DNA of 64,000 nt. It comes from Thermoplasmata archaeon (lineage in GTDB: Archaea > Thermoplasmatota > Thermoplasmata > Methanomassiliicoccales > Methanomethylophilaceae). The position numbers and the translations under genes are program-made. The notes beneath the pieces are model-generated. The model did not search any database. It was not told the origin of the DNA and saw only the letters and a program-made list of their open reading frames with translations. Shown here piece by piece: positions 30,669 through 40,449 of the stretch. The first letter of the stretch is position 1. The number at the start of each line of letters is the position of its first letter. The DNA lies in NCBI GenBank assembly GCA_015063285.1, contig SUST01000001.1, positions 215,336-279,335 on the forward strand. Direction: 5' to 3'.

Positions 30669-33600
30669 TCAGGCTCCTGTGTTCACTTTGGTGTAGAACT
30701 CGGATACGTCCCAATCCTCGTCCTCTCTCTGACGCTGCGTGTCTAGCCTAGCCCCCACCGACTGCGCGGCCTCCTTCATCATACGCTCGGCGCGCTCGTT
30801 GCCTTGGAATTCCTCGACCTTCGCGCCTGCGACGGTGATCTTGCCGATGAATGATCCTATGACCTTGTTGTTCGCGATGATGACGGACCTAGTCGTTCCC
30901 GTCTCCGTCTTGAACATATCGCGGAAGTACAGGTTGAGGTTGTCCTGCGAATTGATGATAAGGGATTCCCCTGCCCTGCGCATCATCTTACCGATATCCT
31001 CGGCCAGCATCCATCTGAGCGTGGGATCGTCCTTGACGAAGAATCCCTTCTTCACGAATCCGTCGTCCTCTAGCGCCCTCAGGACCTCTCTGGTGAACCC
31101 CATCCTGCTGGACAGGAACGTGGACATGTCCTCGGCGGAGAAAATTCCGAAATCGCGGAAATGCATCTTGGCGACCTCTTTGGCGGCCTCGAGCTGATCC
31201 ATACCGTTGTCGGGGACGAGACTGTAGGTCGAATCCGCTCCCTGGTAGATCACGGAGTTCTTGCTGAACTCGGAGAATAACTCGTTGGTCCTCTCGAGGG
31301 ACAGCGGGGACTCCTCCACTATCTTCTTCTTGGACACGGGCTGCATCTTGGCGATGAGCTTCATCATGAGTTTCGCGTCATCATCTGGCTCATATGCCTT
31401 CATGGCTTTGAAGATGGCTCCGTGCTCCGCATTAGTGTATCCCTGGTATCCGGGGACCAATGTCATCTTCATGAGGTTGCCCTTCTCGATCTGCTTCTTC
31501 ATGGTGGTCTTCTCGGCCACACGGGTCATGACCTCCTGGTCGCCCCTGATGTATCCGCGGACCTCCACACACTCGTCCACGGTCCTATACTTATTGGCCT
31601 TGGACACCCTCTGCTTGGTGAAGACGTACGTGATCATCTGCTCCTCGGTCATCGTCCAGGGATCGAAGCGTCCCTTCGCGTAGAATCCGTTGACGAGCAC
31701 GTATCCGTGATCCTCCATCACCTTGCTGACGTCGTCCTCCAGCTTCTCGGTGTCGGTGCCCATGACCTCCCTTATGCGGACGATCTCGATGTTCTTCTGC
31801 TTGTAGAATCCCATCATTCCGTCCACGGCATCGAGGACCTCCGGAAGCATCGCGGGGTCGTCCAGGTCCATGGAGCGGATCTCGATCACACCGGACATCT
31901 CCCAGATCTCCAGCGCTCCGACTATGTTGTTGCCCTTGACCAGCGGGAAGATCCATCTGTCGCCGTAACGCGCGGAGATCTCGGCCCATTTGGAACCGAG
32001 GTCGGGGTCGAACAGGGAAAGCAGCCTGATGGGGTACTCCTGCTCCTCCACGTGCTCCAATGCGGGGATCTCGTCCTCCATGATGTACATGGGACTCTGG
32101 CCCTCCCCTACGCTCACGACCTTCGCGCCTATGTCCGCGGCGCATTCCTCTATGACGTCCAGCGGGACACCGACGATGTACCGCAGAGCGGAAGCGGGAA
32201 GCGGGCCGTACGCCCTGATGGCCTTCGCTATGAGGTCCTTGGCGGGATCGCCCTCCACATCGCCTGGATAGAACACGGCGTAGGTGTTCTCGGTACCCCA
32301 GTCCTCCTTCTCGCTGAAGGCGCGGATGATACGCAGGGAACGGTCGAGGCGCATGACGGTGTCGCGGATGACATCCTTCTCTTTGCCGGTCTCCGCCACC
32401 AGCTGCCTCAGAGTGGCGGTGCCCATGCGGTCGATGACATCAAGCAGCTCCTCGTCGCCGGGGGATGTCTCGTCGGTCCTGATGGCGGCGTACCTGTCGG
32501 CATCGTCGCTCATCACGAACCTGACCTTGCCTCTGACGAACCTTCCCAGCTGTATGTCTCCGTTCTTTCTCATCTCGTACCATTCGCTGAGGTCGAACCC
32601 GTCCACCCTGTTGTAGACGTCCAGCTCGTTGCCCGCGGAGCCATGGAAGTCGAAGAACTCCTTGATAGTCTTGAAATGCTGGCCCTTGGTCAGCCTGTAG
32701 CGCTCCACAGCCTCGTAGCTGTAGATGTTGTCATGACCGGCCTTAAGTCTCATATGGTCGATCTTGAGCATGTACTGGTCGTTCTCGGATACCAGGAACC
32801 TGCCCTTCACGACATCGTCGTTGGCAACAAGGGATTCCAGCGATGCCTTGGCCTGTTCTTCTGTAATTGATAATGAGAATGCCACTTCTTGGACTGTCGC
32901 GGGTGCGAAGCAGTCCAGGTACCTCATGACTATGCGGTCGGTGGCGTCGTTCCTGTCGATCTCGGGATACTCCACGCGTCCGAACAGCCATTTCCCTCCG
33001 GAGAGGTCTGACCTGGTGATCAGATACATGGATTCCAGCTTCCTGAGGGACCTGACGGTCATATCCTCGCTGATCTCCAGCTTCTCCACGATCTCGCTCA
33101 TCGGGGTGTCCATGTCTATGGCGCCGTAGACGTCCTTGTCGGTCTCGTTGAGCTCGCGCTCCTTCCTGGTAGCGGCGGCATAGAACGGAAGCTCGTCGGC
33201 CACCATGATGTGGGGGTCGTCCAGGAACACGGTGCCTATCTCGCCGGAATGCATAAGTTCGCGAACCCAGCCGTCGACGGTCTTCCTGTCTTCGTCAGTG
33301 TAGGAGTAGATGTTCCTCCCCCTCTCGCGCAGAGCCTGCAGGGGACCCGTCTCCATGAGGAGCTTCGGTATGTCGTCCTTGCATGTTATACGCGTGGGCT
33401 TCTGGGCATAATACGGTACAATCTGGTCCTCGTCGAACTCGAACTCGCTGACGCTGTCACCGAGGGCACGGTACAGGACCTTCCTGTGGAGCTCCCTGAG
33501 CAGTGCGGAACGGTCCTCCATCAGCACGATGTCCGAGAATCCCGACAGGATGGCTGAATGTGCGAACGGGGAGGGCGTACCTGAGAAACGGATGAGGTTG

Positions 33601-36029
33601 AGCTGCATATCTCCGGAATCCAGCAGATTGAGGACGTACTTGGCGTTCTTGATGTCCATGTCGTCCTCCATGACCTCCCTGTAGGTCTCCTCGATGACAG
33701 GGACGCCTTCCATGCCTCCCAGCGCTTCCAGGAGATAGGTGGAACGGATCTGCTGCCTGTTGACCGATATGGGGCGGCCCATGTAGTTCCTGAGGATCAT
33801 GAAGCTCCTGGCGGCGGTGTGCCTGAACCTGAGCTTGAAGATCTCCGAATCCTTCAGGGACTTCCTGAGGACGGTCTCCAGCTCGTTGGCCTTGATCAAT
33901 CCCGGAAGCTTGTCCAGATCGAAAGTCCTGGGGCATCCCAGCATGAAGCTGTCATCGGATATCGTAACGGAAACGTTGGCCCCCAGCATCCCTGTGAGCC
34001 TGTGGGCGTACGCACGGGACAGCGCATCGTTGACCCTGCGTCCGAACGGGAAGTGGAACACGAGCTTCTGGTTGCCCGAAGGGTCGATGTACTCCTCGAC
34101 TGCAAGCTTCTTGTCGTCGGGTATGAAGCCTGCGACGGCGTCCTGCTCCTTGAAATATGAATATACGCTCCTTGCGGAACCCTCGTCCACATCGAACTCC
34201 TCCGATATGGCCTTGATCGCCTCCCTCTCGTCCTGGAGGATCCTCTGCGACATCTCCCTCCTGAAGATGGCGACGTCCATGGACAGGTCGAAAGACCTGG
34301 GGAGCATCTCTCCCGCCCATGAGGGAACGGTGGGCTTCCTTCCGTTGGCCTCCTTCACATAGGCGGTCATACCCTTGGAGCGGACGAACTCGAAGGACCT
34401 CCCTCCCAGGACGAAGACGTCCCTGGGCGACAGCCTCTCGACGAACTTCTCGGACAGTTCCCCGGCGACAGTTCCGTGGTTGTTGATGACACGGTAGTTG
34501 GCCTCCTCCGGGATCGTTCCGAGGTTCATGAAGTAGATCATACGGGAACCCTTCTTCTTACCGAACAGGTTCTCCTCCTCGTCATACCATATCTTGGAAT
34601 ACACTCCCTCAAAGTCATCCTTGCTCCCCAGGTACCTGATGACCTGCATGAAGCTCTCCTTCGGGAGGTTGCGATAGCAATAGGAACCTTTGATCAGGTC
34701 GTATGCCTCATCGATGTCCCATCTGTTGTCCAGACTCATACCGACGACGGTCTGTGAGAGGACGTCGAGACAGTTCTCGGGTATCCCCACGCGGTCGATG
34801 TCGCCCCTGTGCGCCGCACGGCACATCACTGCGCATTCGACGAGATCGTCGGGATCGAACACCAGCAGCCTTCCCTTGGCCACCTTTCCGAAGCTGTGAC
34901 CGCTCCTTCCAATCCTCTGGAGTCCCTTGGCGACCGACTTGGGGGATCCGATCTGACAGACCAGATCGACGGAACCGATATCAATTCCCAACTCAAGGGA
35001 TGTGGACGAAACCACACACTTGATCTCCCCGTGCTTCAGACGCTCCTCCACGTCCAATCTGATATCCTTTCCCAAGGAGCTGTGGTGGACCTCGATGTTC
35101 TCCAGTCCGCGCTCCTTCAGCTTGTATACGACGCTCTCGGCTCCCGACCTCGTGTTGGTGAACACCAGTGTTGTGTCGTGGGCGTCTATGAGCTCCTTGA
35201 GCGTGTCGTACATCATCGAGTTGACGATGTCCGATGACAGTGCGGTGAGGTCCCTCGTCGGACAGATGACCTGAAGGTCCAGTGTCTTCTTTGAACCCGA
35301 TTCGATCAATGCTACGTCCCTCGGGGTGCCGTCCGGATTGCATCCCACGAGATACGCTGCTATCTCCTCTATGGGCGCTAAGGTCGCAGACAGTCCGATA
35401 CGGACGAAATCGTTCTCGCAGTGGTTCCTGAGACGCTCCAATGTCAGCGAGAGGAACGCTCCCCTCTTGGAATCGCATATGTCATGGATCTCGTCCAGGA
35501 TCACCCATTCGACCTTCTTGAACGCATCCTTGAACTTAGGAGCGGCGAGGATCAGGGCGAGACTCTCCGGTGTCGTGATGAGGATGTGCGGCGGATGGCG
35601 GACCATCTTCTGCCTCTCCGCCTGCGAAGTGTCCCCGGACCTCACGGCCACGGTGATGTTCGGGATGTTCATACCGTGCCTCTCGGCGACCTCCCTCATC
35701 TCGGCCAGAGGTGTATTCAGGTTGCGGTTGACATCGTTACCGAGAGCCTTCAGCGGGGATACGTAGATACAGTAGACGCGCTCCTCCAGCGTGCCCTCCC
35801 TGGCGTAGCGGGTCAGCTCGTTGATGATGCTGGTGAATGCCGTCAGGGTCTTTCCGGACCCCGTCGGGGAAGAAACAAGGACGTTGCGCCTCTGATGGAT
35901 GACAGGTATGGCTTTCGCTTGAGGTATGGTGAGGTCGTCGTACTTCTCATTGAACCATGTGGAGATCAGAGGCTCCATCATGTTCATGACCTCGTCTTTT
36001 GAATATGTCCTGTCTACTCTGTCAACCAT
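30669..36029 (-). CDS. lhr: Lhr-type superfamily 2 helicase, very long form
   Basis: The 1786-residue protein has the Lhr core: Walker A SPTGSGKT (residues 54-61), VILDEIHDI, SATLAP, TNTRSGAES, SSTSLELGIDIG and QRIGRSGH, then the WH and Lhr-specific domains. A long C-terminal extension holds repeated winged-helix segments (MGTATLRQLVAETG, YGPLPASALRYIVG, KKKIVEESPLSLERTNELF) like those of bacterial Lhr. Archaeal Lhr is usually about 850-950 residues, so this resembles the long bacterial form or a further expansion. Lhr unwinds branched DNA and DNA/RNA hybrids in repair. Start ATG 36029 (MVDRVDRTYSK). It is monocistronic. Confidence 0.9.
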   Translation of the reverse strand: MVDRVDRTYSKDEVMNMMEPLISTWFNEKYDDLTIPQAKAIPVIHQRRNVLVSSPTGSGKTLTAFTSIINELTRYAREGTLEERVYCIYVSPLKALGNDVNRNLNTPLAEMREVAERHGMNIPNITVAVRSGDTSQAERQKMVRHPPHILITTPESLALILAAPKFKDAFKKVEWVILDEIHDICDSKRGAFLSLTLERLRNHCENDFVRIGLSATLAPIEEIAAYLVGCNPDGTPRDVALIESGSKKTLDLQVICPTRDLTALSSDIVNSMMYDTLKELIDAHDTTLVFTNTRSGAESVVYKLKERGLENIEVHHSSLGKDIRLDVEERLKHGEIKCVVSSTSLELGIDIGSVDLVCQIGSPKSVAKGLQRIGRSGHSFGKVAKGRLLVFDPDDLVECAVMCRAAHRGDIDRVGIPENCLDVLSQTVVGMSLDNRWDIDEAYDLIKGSYCYRNLPKESFMQVIRYLGSKDDFEGVYSKIWYDEEENLFGKKKGSRMIYFMNLGTIPEEANYRVINNHGTVAGELSEKFVERLSPRDVFVLGGRSFEFVRSKGMTAYVKEANGRKPTVPSWAGEMLPRSFDLSMDVAIFRREMSQRILQDEREAIKAISEEFDVDEGSARSVYSYFKEQDAVAGFIPDDKKLAVEEYIDPSGNQKLVFHFPFGRRVNDALSRAYAHRLTGMLGANVSVTISDDSFMLGCPRTFDLDKLPGLIKANELETVLRKSLKDSEIFKLRFRHTAARSFMILRNYMGRPISVNRQQIRSTYLLEALGGMEGVPVIEETYREVMEDDMDIKNAKYVLNLLDSGDMQLNLIRFSGTPSPFAHSAILSGFSDIVLMEDRSALLRELHRKVLYRALGDSVSEFEFDEDQIVPYYAQKPTRITCKDDIPKLLMETGPLQALRERGRNIYSYTDEDRKTVDGWVRELMHSGEIGTVFLDDPHIMVADELPFYAAATRKERELNETDKDVYGAIDMDTPMSEIVEKLEISEDMTVRSLRKLESMYLITRSDLSGGKWLFGRVEYPEIDRNDATDRIVMRYLDCFAPATVQEVAFSLSITEEQAKASLESLVANDDVVKGRFLVSENDQYMLKIDHMRLKAGHDNIYSYEAVERYRLTKGQHFKTIKEFFDFHGSAGNELDVYNRVDGFDLSEWYEMRKNGDIQLGRFVRGKVRFVMSDDADRYAAIRTDETSPGDEELLDVIDRMGTATLRQLVAETGKEKDVIRDTVMRLDRSLRIIRAFSEKEDWGTENTYAVFYPGDVEGDPAKDLIAKAIRAYGPLPASALRYIVGVPLDVIEECAADIGAKVVSVGEGQSPMYIMEDEIPALEHVEEQEYPIRLLSLFDPDLGSKWAEISARYGDRWIFPLVKGNNIVGALEIWEMSGVIEIRSMDLDDPAMLPEVLDAVDGMMGFYKQKNIEIVRIREVMGTDTEKLEDDVSKVMEDHGYVLVNGFYAKGRFDPWTMTEEQMITYVFTKQRVSKANKYRTVDECVEVRGYIRGDQEVMTRVAEKTTMKKQIEKGNLMKMTLVPGYQGYTNAEHGAIFKAMKAYEPDDDAKLMMKLIAKMQPVSKKKIVEESPLSLERTNELFSEFSKNSVIYQGADSTYSLVPDNGMDQLEAAKEVAKMHFRDFGIFSAEDMSTFLSSRMGFTREVLRALEDDGFVKKGFFVKDDPTLRWMLAEDIGKMMRRAGESLIINSQDNLNLYFRDMFKTETGTTRSVIIANNKVIGSFIGKITVAGAKVEEFQGNERAERMMKEAAQSVGARLDTQRQREDEDWDVSEFYTKVNTGA

Positions 36030-36261
36030 AGGAAACAATCGTTTAACCCAATACGAGCTAGAATAAAAACTTTTATTAGTCAACCCTAAAAAACTGTGAC
36101 TTAGAACCTTAAGCCAGCATCTTTTTTGATAACATCACCGTTTTAGCTTTTGACCGTTTTTTCCACGGTTTTCGGAAAAGAGAAGGTGCACCTCACTGTC
36201 GACATCTGACGGATTCCGCGATACGAGCCACATAAATATTAACAAAATGCTTCGGAACCTC
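36030..36261. promoter_or_regulatory. Divergent promoter region Lhr / anchored surface protein
   Basis: The 232-bp AT-rich gap has T-tracts at 36119-36165 and no convincing gene. A CATAAATATT box at 36231-36240 lies 22-30 nt before the ATG at 36262, which argues for that start rather than the ATG at 36247. On the minus strand a TTTTTATT box near 36065 could serve Lhr. Confidence 0.45.
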
Positions 36262-37158
36262 ATGAATACGAAGGTGTGCGGCATCACATTGGCACTGCTT
36301 GCAGCGGTGGCGATGGTCTTTTCGTTCGCAGCGGCCGCCTCCTTCGATGCCGAAGAGGGCGACGAGGACGATCCTCAGCCGATTGATTACTTGGTAGGAT
36401 ACGTCTTCAACATCCCTCCGCAGATGGAACGCGAACCCATCGCCGAAGTCCAGGTCACCGTCTGGTATTCCATGAGTCAGCCCTACGCGCACACATTCAC
36501 TAAGGATGACGGATACTTCGAGATCAGATACGACCCCTCAATCCAATACATCTCGTTCAACATCGATGATTTCACGGTGAAGGGATGGAGCTCGGAACTG
36601 AATAAGGCCGGGGATTCAGACCTCTACAGGCTGGAGCTCATCGACAATCATACAGTGGACGGCCGCCATCGCCTCTACGACGATTCAGGATACACCGCAC
36701 TTGTCTCCCGTACCATCGGAACGATGTTCGGAACGGTCAGCAGTCAGATCGGCGGAAGCACGGTATTTATCGAGGATGCGACGGTCACGCTGGAATCGTC
36801 CACATCCATCCTGACCACCAAGACGGACGAGTTCGGTTACTATTCGATCAGCTGCCCCAGCGGTACCTCTTACAAGATGACGGTCACCGCATCCGGATTC
36901 GTGACCTGGACGGAAGAAGGTATCGAACCTTCCAAGGAATCGATGAACATCTCCATCGAGGAGAAGAGCCACATCCTAATCTTCGGACTCGATCTGGCGC
37001 ACACGCTGGAGCTCTTCGGACTCCTCATACTTCTGATGGTCGCCATCCTTGCGGTCTACCTGATAAGGAAGCCCACAAAAGTCGAAGGTCTGGCCGTCAT
37101 CAACGACCTCCCTGTGGTCACCATCGAGGAAGAGCGCGAAGAAGAGAAGGACGATTAA
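36262..37158 (+). CDS. Anchored surface protein with carboxypeptidase-regulatory-like domains
   Basis: The 298-residue protein has an N-terminal signal (residues 5-27, ITLALLAAVAMVFSFAAAA), an acidic stretch, and two Ig-like CarboxypepD_reg-type domains: VQVTVWYS...DDGYFEIRYD and ATVTLESS...DEFGYYSISCPSG. A C-terminal helix (LFGLLILLMVAILAVYLI) is followed by a short acidic cytoplasmic tail (IEEEREEEKDD). No enzyme motif is present. A TATA box at 36231-36240 places the start at 36262. It is convergent with the fumarase genes, overlapping by 4 nt. Confidence 0.75.
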   Translation: MNTKVCGITLALLAAVAMVFSFAAAASFDAEEGDEDDPQPIDYLVGYVFNIPPQMEREPIAEVQVTVWYSMSQPYAHTFTKDDGYFEIRYDPSIQYISFNIDDFTVKGWSSELNKAGDSDLYRLELIDNHTVDGRHRLYDDSGYTALVSRTIGTMFGTVSSQIGGSTVFIEDATVTLESSTSILTTKTDEFGYYSISCPSGTSYKMTVTASGFVTWTEEGIEPSKESMNISIEEKSHILIFGLDLAHTLELFGLLILLMVAILAVYLIRKPTKVEGLAVINDLPVVTIEEEREEEKDD

Positions 37159-37721
37159 GGCCTTACCAGATTCTTGTTAACCTGATCGTAGAGGCTGTTG
37201 CCGTTCGCATCTATGGCGACCACCAACGGTCCAAGCTTCTCGGTGTCGAACCTCCACATAGCCTCTGCCATGCCTAGGTCCAGCCAGTCCACTCCGGTGC
37301 ACTTGCGCAGACCCTCTGCGAGGCTGACCGCCGCGCCTCCGGTCGCTGCGAGATAGACGCATCCGACCTCCTTCATGGCGTCGATGGTCTCCTTAGACAT
37401 GCCTCCCTTACCGATGACCGCACGAATATGGAACCTTCTGATGAAATCAGGCTCGAGCTTGTTCATCCTGGCGGATGTTGTTGGTCCTGCCGCGACGACC
37501 GCCCAGGAACCGTCTTCCCTCTGCCTCATGATAGGGCCGCAGTGATACAGGACGGAACCGTCCAGATCTTTAGGCACCTCTTTGCCTTGCATATCGTACT
37601 CAAGTGCCCTGATATGCAGCTCGTCGCGCCCTGTGATGACGGGGCCGTTGAGATAACAAGTGTCCCCGACCTTCAGGGACCTGACGGCATCCTCCGAGAG
37701 AGGGGCTGTGAGTCCGATCAG
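37155..37721 (-). CDS. Fumarate hydratase class I, beta subunit (CTG start)
   Basis: The beta subunit (188 residues) follows alpha and completes the iron-sulfur fumarase (or tartrate dehydratase) that interconverts fumarate and malate. Homology starts at GLTAPLSEDAVRSLKVGD and includes YHCGPIMRQ, TTSARMNK and GKGGMS. No ATG, GTG or TTG lies near this point: in-frame codons are GTA, CTC, GCA, GGG, GGT, GAA, GTT, CTG, and the next ATG is over 40 codons inside. CTG at 37721 overlaps the alpha TGA in a CTGA arrangement, with a GGGGGTGA box 4 nt before, so CTG is the likely initiator. An ATG at 37793 is possible but overlaps alpha by 76 nt. Confidence 0.85.
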   Translation of the reverse strand: MIGLTAPLSEDAVRSLKVGDTCYLNGPVITGRDELHIRALEYDMQGKEVPKDLDGSVLYHCGPIMRQREDGSWAVVAAGPTTSARMNKLEPDFIRRFHIRAVIGKGGMSKETIDAMKEVGCVYLAATGGAAVSLAEGLRKCTGVDWLDLGMAEAMWRFDTEKLGPLVVAIDANGNSLYDQVNKNLVRP

Positions 37722-38587
37722 AACTTCACCCCCTGCGAGTACTCCACACCGTTGTCGGTGATCTTGGCGGATGCGCGGCGGGTTGCCCAGCATCCGATGT
37801 TGACCGCGACCGGCAGGCTTGCCGTGTGGCATGCGCACTTCTTGATCCTCACTCCGAGGGATGTGGTGGAACCTCCGAGGCCCATGGGGCCCAGACCGGA
37901 GCTGTTCAATGCTATGAAGATGTCCTCCTCCAGCTTCCTGAGCTCGGGATCGGGGTTCTCCTCGTCTATCGGTATGAGCAGAGCCTCCTTCGCCATGGAT
38001 ACGCAGACATCGGATGTCCCTCCTATGCCCACGCCCACGACCGTAGGCGGACAGGGACGCCCTCCGGCGTCAAGTACGGAGTTTATGATGAACTTCTTGA
38101 TCCCCTCGATACCGTCGGCGGGATTGAGCATGGCCAGACGGGTCATGTTCTCCGAGCCTGCTCCCTTGGGGAGCACGGTGATCTCTGTGAAATCGTCGTC
38201 GGTCGGGATGTAATGGATGATCGGCATGCCGGGACCGAGATTGAGACCGCAGTTCTCACGAGTGATCGGGTCGACCGTGTTGGGCCTGAGGGGGATATCC
38301 TTCGTAGCCCTCTCAACTGCCTTCGCGATATCCTTTCCGATGGAAGAATCGAACTTTCCCCTGACATAGAACACTGGGATACCGGTATCCTGGCACATCG
38401 GGATTCCGGCGTGCTCGGCCTTCTTCACGTTATCCATGATCGCACCGAGTTGAGTGTACGCGATCTGATTCTGCTCCCATCCGGAGGCGGCCTCCATGGC
38501 CCATCCGATGTCCTCGGGAAGCTTGGTGTTCGCCAGACGGAGGAGGTTGTATACGACGTCCTCTACGGGCTCAGGCAGTTTTATCAT
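37718..38587 (-). CDS. Fumarate hydratase class I, alpha subunit
   Basis: The 289-residue alpha subunit has the three iron-sulfur cysteines: MCQDTGIP, LDAGGRPCPPT and KKCACHTAS, plus the NCGLNLGPGMP segment and the GLGPMGLGGSTTS loop. Class I two-subunit fumarases are common in archaea; tartrate dehydratase has the same architecture, so the substrate is inferred. The start is ATG 38587 (MIKLPEP), with a TATA-like GATAAAATAC (reverse of about 38611-38620) about 25 nt before; GTG at 38599 is also in frame. Confidence 0.92.
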   Translation of the reverse strand: MIKLPEPVEDVVYNLLRLANTKLPEDIGWAMEAASGWEQNQIAYTQLGAIMDNVKKAEHAGIPMCQDTGIPVFYVRGKFDSSIGKDIAKAVERATKDIPLRPNTVDPITRENCGLNLGPGMPIIHYIPTDDDFTEITVLPKGAGSENMTRLAMLNPADGIEGIKKFIINSVLDAGGRPCPPTVVGVGIGGTSDVCVSMAKEALLIPIDEENPDPELRKLEEDIFIALNSSGLGPMGLGGSTTSLGVRIKKCACHTASLPVAVNIGCWATRRASAKITDNGVEYSQGVKF

Positions 38588-38643
38588 GATACACTGCACA
38601 ATTTTGCCTGTATTTTATCTGTCGCTCAGATGATACTGAACTA

Positions 38644-39432
38644 TCAAAGCTCATTGAGGGAGTCATGGATGGCCACGGTGTTCATGCCCGTCTTGCTGTC
38701 CTTCATCAACTCGGCATCCACGTTGAAGACGGTGCGCATGTTCTCCGGCGTGAGCACCTCCTCGGGCGTTCCCACGGCGAAGATCTTGTGGTCGTGTATC
38801 ATGACGATCCTGTCGCAGTACCTGGAGACCAACGGAAGATCGTGAGAGACGATGACTACGGTCATCCCGATATTCTTCGAAAGGGCATGCACCAGCTTCA
38901 GCGCGTCTATCTGCATGCTGATGTCCAGATGCAGGGTGGGCTCGTCCATAAGCAGGATTTTCGGTGTCTGGGCGATGGCCCTTGCGATGATGACCCTCTG
39001 CCTCTCCCCTCCGCTCATCGTGTTGATGTGCCTGTCCCTGTAAGCGGTCAGGCCGGTCTTCTCTATAGCCTCATCGATTATGCGGGAATCCTCTGCGGAT
39101 TCCCCTCCCATCATCGATTGGAAGGGCATCCTGCCCATCGCGACTATGTCCCTGACGGTGAATGCGAAATGTATCTCGTTGGTCTGCGGAACAGCAGCTA
39201 TCTTGGACGCGATCTCTTTCTTGGTGAGGTCTTGTATATCCTCCCCGTCAAGCATGACGCATCCGCTCAGCGGCCTGATATTCCTGTTCATGTTCTTCAG
39301 CAGGGTGGTCTTGCCGCATCCGTTCTGACCTAGGATGCCTATGATCTCCCCCTCCACTATGGGCAGGTCGATGCCGTCGAGGACCATATGGTCCCCGTAA
39401 TCGTACCTGAGTGCCTTGACCTCGAAACTCAA
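38644..39432 (-). CDS. ABC transporter ATP-binding protein (FecE/BtuD type)
   Basis: The 262-residue ATPase has Walker A LGQNGCGKTT, signature SGGERQR, Walker B ILLMDEPT, and the SHD switch histidine. It starts at TTG 39432 in a TTGA overlap with the permease stop, behind a strong GGGAGGTGGG box. An upstream frame to 39576 is out-of-frame permease. With the permease and binding protein it makes a siderophore, haem or cobalamin importer; in a methyltransferase-rich methanogen, cobalamin is the most plausible cargo, but iron complexes are equally possible. Confidence 0.92.
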   Translation of the reverse strand: MSFEVKALRYDYGDHMVLDGIDLPIVEGEIIGILGQNGCGKTTLLKNMNRNIRPLSGCVMLDGEDIQDLTKKEIASKIAAVPQTNEIHFAFTVRDIVAMGRMPFQSMMGGESAEDSRIIDEAIEKTGLTAYRDRHINTMSGGERQRVIIARAIAQTPKILLMDEPTLHLDISMQIDALKLVHALSKNIGMTVVIVSHDLPLVSRYCDRIVMIHDHKIFAVGTPEEVLTPENMRTVFNVDAELMKDSKTGMNTVAIHDSLNEL

Positions 39433-40448
39433 TTCCAACCCACCTCCCTGCGCCTTCTGATCAGGAGATAGACGAAGATCGGCGCTCCTATCAGTGCGGT
39501 GGTGACCCCTATCGGCAGGGTACCGAACTGGGGTGCGATGACATGCGATATGTAGTCGCAGATGAGGATGAAACATGCTCCCCCGATGATGCTCAGGGGC
39601 ATGATACGGCGGTTGTCGGGACCTATCAGTATCCTTATTATGTGCGGAATGACCAGACCGATGAATCCAATCGCACCGACGAACGATACCGCAGCGGCCA
39701 CCATCAGCGTGGAAAGGATCAGGACGAACAGCCTGGTCTTCTTCACGTCCACTCCCAAGTCCATAGCGTGTATGTCGCCGATCATCATGGCGTTGAGGGG
39801 CTTGGCCTGAGTTATCAGCAATATCAGACAGACGATGATCACCGGGATCATGAATGCGATCTCATTCCAATCTGCGTTGCCCAGATTACCCATCGACCAG
39901 AACACTATACCCTCCAGCTTGTCCCCGGCGATGAATGTCATGAAAGAGACCAGAGCGGACATCAGGGCCGATACTGCAACTCCTGAAAGGATGAGGGTCT
40001 CCGTGCGCACGCTCCCGCCGGCACGGGCCATGGAATAGACCAATATCATGGTGAGGAAGCAGGTCACGAACGCCAGGATCGGCGATACGAGTACCGCGGG
40101 GATGAACGGAATCGTGAATATCATCCCTGCCGCGGCTCCCAGGGAGGCTCCCGATGACAGTCCGAGGATGTAAGGCGAAGCGAGCGGGTTCCTGAACACT
40201 GCCTGCATCGCGGAACCGGTGACCGCCAGTCCCGCACCGACGAGGATGCCGGCCACGACACGGGGCGCATTCTGATCGCGAATGATCCTCTCGGATGCCC
40301 ACGATCCGTTCCCGATAAGGGCATCCCAGACCTCCTGGAAGCTGTATGAGATGTTGGCGGACACCCATGATAGGTCCTTGAAGATGCAGAACAGCGCAGC
40401 CATGATCAGGACGACCAATGCAATCCCGGTCTTCATCCTCACATCCAT
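39429..40448 (-). CDS. FecCD-family ABC transporter permease
   Basis: The 339-residue permease has about ten helices and FecCD motifs: APRVVAGILVGAGLAVTGSAMQ split over residues 61-80, NPLASPYILGLSSGASLGA, and GAIGFIGLVIPHIIR near the C terminus, the coupling region with the ATPase. Such permeases import cobalamin, haem or ferric siderophores as a dimer. It starts 1 nt after the binding-protein stop and overlaps the ATPase start by 4 nt. Confidence 0.93.
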   Translation of the reverse strand: MDVRMKTGIALVVLIMAALFCIFKDLSWVSANISYSFQEVWDALIGNGSWASERIIRDQNAPRVVAGILVGAGLAVTGSAMQAVFRNPLASPYILGLSSGASLGAAAGMIFTIPFIPAVLVSPILAFVTCFLTMILVYSMARAGGSVRTETLILSGVAVSALMSALVSFMTFIAGDKLEGIVFWSMGNLGNADWNEIAFMIPVIIVCLILLITQAKPLNAMMIGDIHAMDLGVDVKKTRLFVLILSTLMVAAAVSFVGAIGFIGLVIPHIIRILIGPDNRRIMPLSIIGGACFILICDYISHVIAPQFGTLPIGVTTALIGAPIFVYLLIRRRREVGWN

Positions 40449-40449
40449 G

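Noticed and set aside
37718..37793. Fumarase beta starting at ATG 37793
   Set aside because: Needs a 76-nt overlap with non-homologous residues; CTGA overlap with a good purine box fits better, though not excluded.
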